This document shows positions 23,501 to 30,542 of a stretch of DNA of 32,312 nt, one piece after another. The stretch covers positions 1 to 32,312 of the forward strand of contig JAENXG010000003.1 of assembly GCA_016649675.1 (NCBI GenBank), given 5' to 3'. A program made the position numbers and the translations under genes. This DNA comes from Methyloceanibacter sp. GTDB lineage: Bacteria > Pseudomonadota > Alphaproteobacteria > Rhizobiales > Methyloligellaceae. A model generated the notes under the pieces. It had not been told where the DNA came from and did no database searches. It saw nothing but the letters and a program-made list of their open reading frames with translations. The first letter of the stretch is position 1. Each line of letters starts with the position of its first letter.

Positions 23501-25681
23501 ATGAGTTTGCCAGAGAAGGTCGAGCGGATCGAACCGGCCCCGGGCATCGCCGCCTTTGGGCCAAGCCGCTTCTTCAACCGCGAGCTGTCTTGGCTCCAAT
23601 TCAACAGGAGGGTGCTGGAGGAAGCCGAGAACGAGCGCCATCCGCTCCTGGAGCGCCTGCGCTTCCTCTCCATCTCCGCCTCCAACCTCGACGAGTTCTA
23701 CATGGTGCGCGTGGCCGGCCTGCGCGGCCAGGTCGTTGCCGGCATCGAGACGCCGAGCGAGGACGGGCTCACGCCTTCCGAACAGCTCGACCGCATCAGT
23801 CGCTCCGTCGCCGAGCTCACGGCGGAGCAGCAGGAAAACTGGGTCACGATCGAGGCGCTGCTGGCGGAAGCCGGCATTCACGTGCTCCTGGCCGATCAGC
23901 TTTCAGGCGAGGAGCACGCCTGGCTCGAGGAGCATTTCCTGAGCCACATCTTCCCGGTGCTGACCCCGATCGCCGTCGACCCGGCCCATCCCTTTCCGTT
24001 CATCCCGAATTTCGGCTTCACGCTCGGGCTTGAGCTGGTGCGCGAGGGCTCGCTCCGCGCCATGCACGCGCTCATGCCGATCCCGCCTCAGCTCAATCGC
24101 TTCATTCGTCTGCCGAGCAAGGGCGCGCCGAAGGAGCCGATCCGCTTCATCAGGCTCGAGACGGTGGTCGGCATCTTCGTGTCGCGGCTGTTCCCCGGCT
24201 ACAAGGTGAGAAGCCAGGGCTCGTTCCGCGTGCTGCGCGACAGTGACATTGAGGTGCAGGAAGAGGCGGAGGACCTAGTGCGGCTGTTCGAGTCGGCGCT
24301 GAAGCGCCGGCGCCGGGGCTCCGTCATCAGGCTCGAGATCGAGGCCTCGATGCCGTCGCGGCTGCAGCGCTTCGTCATGCAGGAGCTCAAGGTCACTGAG
24401 CGCGAGAGCTTCGTGCAGAAGGGCCTGATCGGGCTATCCGACACCGCCCTGCTGATCGTCGCTGATCGTCCTGACCTCAAATTCCAGCCCTTCGTCAGCC
24501 GTTTCCCGGAACGCATCCGCGAGCATCACGGGGACTGCTTCGCCGCCATTCGCAAGAAGGACATCGTGGTTCATCACCCTTACGAGTCCTTCGACGTCGT
24601 GCTCCAGTTCCTGAAACAGGCGGCCGCCGATCCCGACGTCGTGGCGATCAAATGGATGCTCTACCGCACGAGCAAGAGCTCGCCGATCATCGAGGCGCTG
24701 AAGGACGCGGCCGAGGCCGGGAAGTCGGTGACCGTGGTAGTCGAGCTGAAGGCTCGTTTCGACGAGGAGGCCAACATCAAATGGGCGCGCGATCTCGAAA
24801 GCGCGGGCGTCCAGGTGGTCTATGGCTTCCTCGAGCTCAAGACGCACGCCAAGCTCAGCCTGATCGTGCGGCGCGAGCGGGGCGAGCTCGCCACCTATTG
24901 CCATGTAGGGACCGGCAATTACCATCCGGTCACCGCCAAGATCTATACCGATCTATCCTTCTTCACCGCCGACCGCACCATCGGCCAGGATCTGTCGCGC
25001 ATCTTCAACTATGTCACGGGCTACGCCGAGCCCGCGGAGCTCGAGGCAATGGCGGTGTCGCCGCACGGCATCAGGGCGCGCATCCTCGACCATATCCGCG
25101 AGGAGATGTACCATGCCAAGGCCGGGCGTCCGGCGGCCATTTGGATGAAGATGAACTCCCTCGTCGACGCCGAGATCATCGATGCGCTCTACGAGGCGAG
25201 CCAGGCGGGCGTGGAGATCGACCTCGTGGTGCGCGGCATCTGCTGCCTGCGTCCGGGCGTGCCGGACCTTTCCGAGACCATCCACGTCAAGAGCATCGTC
25301 GGGCGTTTCCTCGAGCATTCGCGCATCTATTGCTTCGGCGCCGGCCACGGCCTTCCGAATCGGAAAGCGGTGGTCTATATCAGCTCGGCCGACATGATGC
25401 CGCGCAACCTCGATCGCCGCGTGGAGGCCATGGTTCCGATCAAGAATCCGACGGTGCACGAGCAGATTCTCGACCAGATCATGGTGGCGAATCTGAAGGA
25501 CAATCTGCAGAGCTGGCGGGTGCGGCCCGATGGCAGCTCAGAGCGCCTCTATCCAGGAAAGGACCAGGAGCCGTTTAGCGCTCAGGACTATTTCATGACC
25601 AATCCGAGCCTGTCCGGCCGCGGCACGTCTCTGCCTGAGAACATGCCGCCGCGCTTCACGCGCCTGGTCGAGACGGGCTGA
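23501..25681 (+). CDS. ppk: Polyphosphate kinase 1
   Basis: Ppk makes inorganic polyphosphate from ATP. The 726-residue protein covers all four PPK1 domains: the N-terminal helical domain (FFNRELSWLQFNRRVLEEAENERHPLLERLRFLSISASNLDEFYMVRVAGL), the middle head domain, and two C-terminal phospholipase-D-like domains. The phosphorylated catalytic His449 lies in ELKTHAKLSLI and the second conserved His606 in LEHSRIYCFG. An AGAGG ribosome site lies 6 bp before the ATG at 23501. The gene is followed after 20 bp by ppx, so synthesis and degradation of polyphosphate are encoded together. No Pho box was recognised in the 127-bp upstream gap. Identification is firm. Confidence 0.98.
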   Translation: MSLPEKVERIEPAPGIAAFGPSRFFNRELSWLQFNRRVLEEAENERHPLLERLRFLSISASNLDEFYMVRVAGLRGQVVAGIETPSEDGLTPSEQLDRISRSVAELTAEQQENWVTIEALLAEAGIHVLLADQLSGEEHAWLEEHFLSHIFPVLTPIAVDPAHPFPFIPNFGFTLGLELVREGSLRAMHALMPIPPQLNRFIRLPSKGAPKEPIRFIRLETVVGIFVSRLFPGYKVRSQGSFRVLRDSDIEVQEEAEDLVRLFESALKRRRRGSVIRLEIEASMPSRLQRFVMQELKVTERESFVQKGLIGLSDTALLIVADRPDLKFQPFVSRFPERIREHHGDCFAAIRKKDIVVHHPYESFDVVLQFLKQAAADPDVVAIKWMLYRTSKSSPIIEALKDAAEAGKSVTVVVELKARFDEEANIKWARDLESAGVQVVYGFLELKTHAKLSLIVRRERGELATYCHVGTGNYHPVTAKIYTDLSFFTADRTIGQDLSRIFNYVTGYAEPAELEAMAVSPHGIRARILDHIREEMYHAKAGRPAAIWMKMNSLVDAEIIDALYEASQAGVEIDLVVRGICCLRPGVPDLSETIHVKSIVGRFLEHSRIYCFGAGHGLPNRKAVVYISSADMMPRNLDRRVEAMVPIKNPTVHEQILDQIMVANLKDNLQSWRVRPDGSSERLYPGKDQEPFSAQDYFMTNPSLSGRGTSLPENMPPRFTRLVETG

Positions 25682-25701
25682 CGCGCATCGCGCTTTGCGC
25701 C

Positions 25702-27219
25702 ATGGCCCTCAGCAACCATCAAAGCCCGGTCGCGGTGGTCGACATCGGTTCGAACTCGGTGCGGCTCATCGTCTATGAGGCCGCCGGCCGGGCGCCAGGG
25801 CCTTTCTTCAACGAGAAGGTGCTGTGCGGGCTAGGGCGGTCGATCGCCACGACCGGCAAGCTCGCTGCCGACGCCATAGTCCGCGCGCTCAGGGCGCTCA
25901 GGCGCTTTCGCGCGCTGATCGAGCAGCTGGAGGTCGACCATGTCGAGGTCATCGCCACGGCGGCCGCGCGCGAGGCGGCCAACGGTCCTGAGTTCATCGC
26001 CCAGGCCGAGCGCATTCTCGGGCGCAAGGTCACCGTGCTCTCCGGCACCAAGGAGGCCGAGCTTGCCGCACTCGGCGTCGTCTCAGGCATCCACGCGGCC
26101 GACGGCTTTGCCGGCGACCTTGGCGGCGGCAGCCTTGAGCTGATCGACGTCAGGGGCGGCAGGCTGTCGGACGCCGCCACGCTGCCGCTTGGGGGCCTCA
26201 GGCTGATCGATGCTTCGGGCGGCAGCCTCAAAAAGGCGCGCGAGATCGTCGATGCCGAGCTTGCCAAGATCGACTGGTTGGAGAAGGGAAGGGGCCGCGA
26301 CTTTTATGCCATCGGCGGCACCTGGCGGGCGCTCGCGCGCCTGCACATGACCCAAACCAACTATCCTTTGAGCGTGATGCACAACTACCGCATCAATGCC
26401 GACGACGCGCTCAAATTCGCCTCGCTGCTCGATCACCAGTCGCAGAGCTCGCTCGCCGGCATCCGCGATATTTCCAGCGCCCGCCGCGAGACGATTCCCT
26501 ACGGCGCTCTCGTGCTCGAACGGCTCATCCGGCAGATGAAGCCGCGCTCCGTGGTGGTTTCGGTGTTCGGCATCCGCGAAGGCCTCCTCTACAACCTTCT
26601 CGGCGAAGACGAGAAGACCAAGGACCCCCTGATCGCGGCCTGCGATGACATCGCGCGGCGCTGGTCGCGCTCAATCGACAGCGCCTACGAGCTGTGCTTC
26701 TGGACCGACGCCCTGTTCCGCGCGCCGGGGCCCGTGGAGACGCCGGAGCAGAGGCGGCTTCGCCATGCGGCCTGCCTGCTTTCCGATATCGGCTGGCGCG
26801 CGCATCCCGACTATCGCGGCATCCAGAGCCTGAACCTCGTCGCCCACGGCACCTTTGTCGGCGTCGATCATCCAGGCCGCGCCTTCCTCGCGCTCACCGT
26901 CTATTACCGCAACGAGGGGCTGGTCAAAGACGAGCTCAGCCAGAGGCTGATCGAGCTTGTCGACAAGGACATGCTGAAGCGGGCCCGCATCCTGGGGGCA
27001 GCCTTCCGCGCCGCCCATATGGTGTCGGCCGCCATGCCCGGCGTCTTGACCAACACGCCGATCACCTATGAAGGCAACCGGCTGGTGTGGACCTTGCCCG
27101 ACCCCTATTCCAATCTGGAAGGCGAGCGGGTGGAGCGCCGCTTCAAGGACTTGGCAGGGCTGCTCGACCGCGAGGGCGAGATCAGAGTCGGCTCCGCGTT
27201 TCAGCTGGCGGCGGGCTGA
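25702..27219 (+). CDS. ppx: Exopolyphosphatase (Ppx/GppA family)
   Basis: Ppx releases phosphate from the ends of polyphosphate; GppA members also hydrolyse pppGpp. The 505-residue protein has the ASKHA-fold phosphate loops: VDIGSNSVRLIVYE at 13-26 and DLGGGSLELIDVRGG at about 140-154, with the GTKEAELAALGV segment between. The C-terminal half (about 310-500) is the HD-like helical domain seen in longer family members (CLLSDIGWRAHPDYRG, YYRNEGLVKDELSQ). Its place 20 bp after ppk favours a true exopolyphosphatase over a pppGpp phosphatase, although both activities are possible. Confidence 0.95.
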   Translation: MALSNHQSPVAVVDIGSNSVRLIVYEAAGRAPGPFFNEKVLCGLGRSIATTGKLAADAIVRALRALRRFRALIEQLEVDHVEVIATAAAREAANGPEFIAQAERILGRKVTVLSGTKEAELAALGVVSGIHAADGFAGDLGGGSLELIDVRGGRLSDAATLPLGGLRLIDASGGSLKKAREIVDAELAKIDWLEKGRGRDFYAIGGTWRALARLHMTQTNYPLSVMHNYRINADDALKFASLLDHQSQSSLAGIRDISSARRETIPYGALVLERLIRQMKPRSVVVSVFGIREGLLYNLLGEDEKTKDPLIAACDDIARRWSRSIDSAYELCFWTDALFRAPGPVETPEQRRLRHAACLLSDIGWRAHPDYRGIQSLNLVAHGTFVGVDHPGRAFLALTVYYRNEGLVKDELSQRLIELVDKDMLKRARILGAAFRAAHMVSAAMPGVLTNTPITYEGNRLVWTLPDPYSNLEGERVERRFKDLAGLLDREGEIRVGSAFQLAAG

Positions 27220-27299
27220 CCGGACTTGCTGGACGAAGACTCCCTTCCCAAATCATTATGGCTTAAGGGAATTGTAGCCGCTTACGGCGCAAGACGTTA

Positions 27300-27323
27300 A
27301 ACCTCAGGCTTAAGTCTCAGGTT
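27300..27323. promoter_or_regulatory. 24-bp imperfect palindrome upstream of the DnaJ-like gene
   Basis: AACCTCAGGCTT and AAGTCTCAGGTT flank a TTAA centre and are complementary at 10 of 12 positions. It ends 23 bp before the ATG at 27347. It could be an operator for the chaperone operon or an attenuator after ppx; neither can be shown from sequence. Confidence 0.35.
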
Positions 27324-27346
27324 CACTCCAGCCCTTCGATTTGGTG

Positions 27347-28282
27347 ATGGCAGACGATCCTTATTCTGTTCTTGGTGTGGCGAAGGGCGCGAAGCCTGAG
27401 GACATCACCAAGGCCTATCGCAAGCTCGCCAAGAAGCTGCACCCCGATCTCAATCCCGGCGACAAGGTCGCCGAGGAGAAATTCAAGACCATCACAGCCG
27501 CCTACGACATCGTCGGCGATGAGGAGAAGCGCGGGCGCTACGACCGGGGCGAGATCGACGCCAGCGGCCAGGAGAAGCCGCAGCAGCGCTATTATCGCGA
27601 ATATGCCGGCGGCGAGGACGGCGCGCGCTATCACTCGACCGCAGGCTTCGAGGATATCGGCGCCTTCAGCGATTTGTTCGGCGATCTGTTCGGCGAGCGT
27701 GGCGGAATGCGCGGGGGCGGAGGCGGCCAGCGCTTCGCCAGGCGTGGCCAGGATGCGCAATATCGCCTCGATGTCGGCTTCCTCGATGCGGTGAACGGCA
27801 CCAAGACGCGCATCACGCTGCCTGACGGGGGCACGCTCGACGTCACGATTCCCGCGGGCGTCACCGATGGCCAGGTGATGAGGTTGAAGGGCAAAGGGAA
27901 TCCCGGCACGGGCGGGGCTGAGCCGGGGGATGCGCTGATCGAGATCGGCGTAAGGCCGCACCCCGTGTTCAAGCGCGAGGGCGACGACATCACCGTCGAG
28001 GTGCCGATCACCTTCGACGAGGCGGTGCTCGGCGGCAAGATCGAGGTGCCGACCATCGCGGGCCGTGTGTTCGCGACCGTGCCGCCAGGCTCCAATACCG
28101 GGCAGACGCTCAGGTTGAAAGGCCGCGGCATCAAGTCGAAGAGCGGCGCCTCAGGCGACCAGCTCGTTAAGCTCACCATCGTCCTGCCCGAGCGGATCGA
28201 CGAGGACCTCAAGAGCTTCGCCGAGAAATGGCGGGAGAGCCACCGCTACGACCCGCGGCGCAAGCTGAAGGAGCAGGCCTGA
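27347..28282 (+). CDS. CbpA-type DnaJ co-chaperone
   Basis: A 311-residue class B J-protein. The J domain (1-70) has the HPD motif at 32-34 in KLHPDLNPG, which stimulates DnaK ATPase. A Gly/Phe- and Gly-rich linker (about 100-130, FSDLFGDLFGERGGMRGGGGG) leads to two beta-rich substrate-binding domains (LDVTIPAGVTDGQVMRLKGKG and ATVPPGSNTGQTLRLKGRG). There is no zinc-finger domain, which sets it apart from DnaJ proper. A CbpM-like gene follows with a 1-bp TGATG overlap, the same pairing as cbpA-cbpM in E. coli, and strengthens the CbpA assignment. GTG and TTG codons just upstream are alternative starts. Confidence 0.93.
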   Translation: MADDPYSVLGVAKGAKPEDITKAYRKLAKKLHPDLNPGDKVAEEKFKTITAAYDIVGDEEKRGRYDRGEIDASGQEKPQQRYYREYAGGEDGARYHSTAGFEDIGAFSDLFGDLFGERGGMRGGGGGQRFARRGQDAQYRLDVGFLDAVNGTKTRITLPDGGTLDVTIPAGVTDGQVMRLKGKGNPGTGGAEPGDALIEIGVRPHPVFKREGDDITVEVPITFDEAVLGGKIEVPTIAGRVFATVPPGSNTGQTLRLKGRGIKSKSGASGDQLVKLTIVLPERIDEDLKSFAEKWRESHRYDPRRKLKEQA

Positions 28283-28614
28283 TGCTGAGCGAGAGGGAGG
28301 TCGTGGCAAAGGTCCAGCATTTGACGGTCACCAGGCTCAGGGTGTGGGTGAAGCAGGGTTGGATCAAGCCCGCCGGTGAGACCGCGCAGGGCTTCTCGGA
28401 TGCCGACATCGCCCGCGCCGCGCTGATCTGCAATCTCGAGGACGAACTTGGCTTCGCCGAGGACGACGTGCCGGTCCTGCTCAACCTTATCGATCAGATC
28501 CACGGGCTTCGCTTCGAGTTGAAGGGGCTGCTCGACGCGCTCGAAGATCTGCCCCCCGACGTGCGCGCCACGGTCAGGATGCGGATCACAAGCCGTCGAG
28601 AAGGCACATCCTGA
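28282..28614 (+). CDS. CbpM-like chaperone modulator (MerR-type helical domain)
   Basis: A 110-residue helical protein. In E. coli CbpM binds the J domain of CbpA and blocks its interaction with DnaK. The sequence fits the family: MLSEREVVAKVQHLTVTRLRVWVKQGWIKPAGETAQGFSDADIARAALICNLEDELGF, a MerR-like winged helix with the W-V-x-x-G-W-I/L-x-P core, followed by DDVPVLLNLIDQIHGLRFEL. The start ATG overlaps the J-protein stop (TGATG), so the two should be made in fixed ratio. Similarity to E. coli CbpM is modest, so the name rests on the fold and the gene pairing. Confidence 0.85.
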   Translation: MLSEREVVAKVQHLTVTRLRVWVKQGWIKPAGETAQGFSDADIARAALICNLEDELGFAEDDVPVLLNLIDQIHGLRFELKGLLDALEDLPPDVRATVRMRITSRREGTS

Positions 28615-28814
28615 TGTTGAAGACCATTAGGGGCCCGATAGGGTTCCTGGTCGTGGTCGGCGTGCTGACCTTCCTCAGCGTGCGCGTCGGGCTTGGCCGG
28701 CTTCCCGGTGACATCGTGGTCGATCAGGGAGGCTTCGTCGTCTATGTGCCGATCACGACCGCGGTCATTGTCAGCCTGTTGCTAGGCTTCGTCCTTTGGC
28801 TCGTGCGCCGCTAG
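28614..28814 (+). CDS. DUF2905 small membrane protein
   Basis: A 66-residue protein with two membrane helices (about 8-24 and 45-63) around the diagnostic loop GLGRLPGDIVVDQGG followed by PITTAVIVSLLLGFVLWL. DUF2905 proteins have no known function. Its ATG overlaps the CbpM-like stop (TGATG), making a three-gene translationally coupled operon. Its last 33 bp are also the last 33 bp of the convergent rnd gene, read on the opposite strand. Confidence 0.9.
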   Translation: MLKTIRGPIGFLVVVGVLTFLSVRVGLGRLPGDIVVDQGGFVVYVPITTAVIVSLLLGFVLWLVRR

Positions 28815-29966
28815 CACCTCAGGTGCCAGCACCGTGACTTCGCCCTCTCTGATGGCAAGGGAAAGCTCCCCGCGCTTGAGCGCGAGCGCGTCGTCGCCGA
28901 ACAGCTTCTTGCGCCATCCCCGCAACACCGGCACATCGGTGTCGTCCGAGCGGGCGATCTCCTCCAGCTCGTCGCTCGTGGCGATCAGCTTCGGGGCCAC
29001 GCCGTGGCGCCCCGCCGTCGCCTTGAGCAGCACCCGCAACAGATCGACCACGGCCTGCGCCTCAGGCGGCATCGGCTCGCCCCGCTCGATGGGCGGGACG
29101 GTCTTGGGGTCGCGGTCGAGACCCCGCGACACGGCTTCGAGCACGGCGCGGCCGCGCATGGAGCGGGCAAAGCCGTTATGCAGGGTGCGCAGAGAGCCGA
29201 GATCCTCCACGTTGCGCGGCGCTTGGCTCGCAATGTCGTAAAGCGCCTCGTCCTTCAGGATGCGGGCGCGCGGAACGTCTTGCGTCTGCGCCTCGCGCTC
29301 GCGCCAGGCGGCAAGCTCCATGAGCACAGCAAGTTGTTTCGGCGTCTTGATGCGCATCTTGAGGCGCTTCCACGCCTGCTCGGGGTGCAACTCGTAGGTG
29401 GCTGGGTCGGTGAGCACCCCCATCTCCTCGTTCAGCCAGCTCTCCCGGCCCGACTCGTCGAGCTGGGCCTTCAGCTTGGGAAAGAGGTCGCGGAGATGGA
29501 GCACATCGCCCAGCGCATAGATGAGCTGGCGCTCGGAGAGGGGGCGCCGGCTCCAGTCGGTGAAGCGCGAGGTCTTGTCGAGGTTGCGATTGAGCAGCCG
29601 TTTCACCAGCATCGAATAGCTCACCGCCTCGCCGAAGCCGCACACCATGGCGGCGACCTGGGTGTCGAAGATGGGGTGCGGAATCACGCGAGCCAAATGA
29701 TGAACAATCTCAACATCCTGGCGTGCCGAGTGAAACACCTTTAGCACCCGCTCATTGACCATGAGCTCGAACAAGGGCGTGAGATCGAGGCCAGGTGCCA
29801 GGCTGTCGACGAGAACTTCGGCGCCCTCCGCCGCCATCTGAACGAGGCAGAGTTTCGGCCAGAAGGTCTGCTCGCGCATGAACTCGGTGTCGACCGCGAC
29901 AAACGGCGCGGAGCCGAGCCGGGAGCACGCCTCGGAGAGTTCTTCGTTACGGGAGATGAGGTTCAT
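28782..29966 (-). CDS. rnd: Ribonuclease D
   Basis: RNase D is a 3'-5' exonuclease that trims tRNA and other structured RNA precursors. The 394-residue protein has the DEDDy active site: Asp26 and Glu28 in VAVDTEFMRE, Asp84 in FHSARQDVEIVHH, and Tyr150/Asp154 in LIYALGDVLHL. An HRDC domain (about 200-290) follows, as in E. coli RNase D. The ATG at 29966 is chosen over an in-frame one at 30032 because the family starts with the short NLI...L segment ahead of FVAVDTEF. Its 3' end overlaps the DUF2905 gene by 33 bp, tail to tail. Identification is firm. Confidence 0.97.
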   Translation of the reverse strand: MNLISRNEELSEACSRLGSAPFVAVDTEFMREQTFWPKLCLVQMAAEGAEVLVDSLAPGLDLTPLFELMVNERVLKVFHSARQDVEIVHHLARVIPHPIFDTQVAAMVCGFGEAVSYSMLVKRLLNRNLDKTSRFTDWSRRPLSERQLIYALGDVLHLRDLFPKLKAQLDESGRESWLNEEMGVLTDPATYELHPEQAWKRLKMRIKTPKQLAVLMELAAWREREAQTQDVPRARILKDEALYDIASQAPRNVEDLGSLRTLHNGFARSMRGRAVLEAVSRGLDRDPKTVPPIERGEPMPPEAQAVVDLLRVLLKATAGRHGVAPKLIATSDELEEIARSDDTDVPVLRGWRKKLFGDDALALKRGELSLAIREGEVTVLAPEVLAAHEPKDEA

Positions 29967-30191
29967 AGGGGCCGGGTATAGCCCAAGCCCCGGCGCAAGG
30001 CCAAGGGCGCTAGGGCGCAAATATGCTGTCATACCGTTCTTTATCGCCTGAAGGTGAGGCAGCGATGACGCGCGAGCCGAGAAGGTGCGCCGCTCCCCGC
30101 AAGAACCGCCAGAGGACCTTGGCGTCCTTGTCCGCCCCGTCGGTCACCTTCTTGTGACGGTGATCAAGTCACTGGCAAACAAAGCCAATCG

Positions 30192-30383
30192 CTAGAGTCT
30201 GGCCTCGTGTGACGCTTTTGCCGGCTGAGCTGCCTGCTGCGCGACCGGGGTGGGGTGGTTGGAATAAACAGGGGAATGTACGAGCGAGGACATGAGCGAG
30301 AAGAGCGCCACCAGGGCCGCGACAGCCCACGCGGCAAGGGGTAGGCGCGTTCTTACCGGAAGCGTCTCGGGGATCTTAAGCAT
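30192..30383 (-). CDS. Small single-pass membrane protein candidate (63 aa), unrecognised
   Basis: A 63-residue frame that starts MLKIPETLPVRTRLP, has one hydrophobic stretch (LAAWAVAALVALFSLMSSLV, about 16-35) and a Pro/Ala/Gln tail ending KASHEARL. GGGAG with 9 bp spacing precedes the ATG at 30383, better than for many real genes here. The positive residues before the hydrophobic segment suggest an N-in membrane anchor. No family is recognised. It fills most of the gap between rnd and aspS, divergent from aspS. It could be a lineage-specific protein or a chance frame. Confidence 0.5.
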   Translation of the reverse strand: MLKIPETLPVRTRLPLAAWAVAALVALFSLMSSLVHSPVYSNHPTPVAQQAAQPAKASHEARL

Positions 30384-30542
30384 GTCAGGTCTCCCTCATC
30401 TGCCCTTAGGAGTGAAACGCCAGCCTCCCCGCTTCGTTCCTCTCTGCCCCGCTCGCCTTGACAAAAGAGGGCGTCCCATGCGCTCTTCCGCGGCACGCGC
30501 GAAACCCCCTCCTTGCCTTCGCCAAGGCCCCATTCCCAAGCC

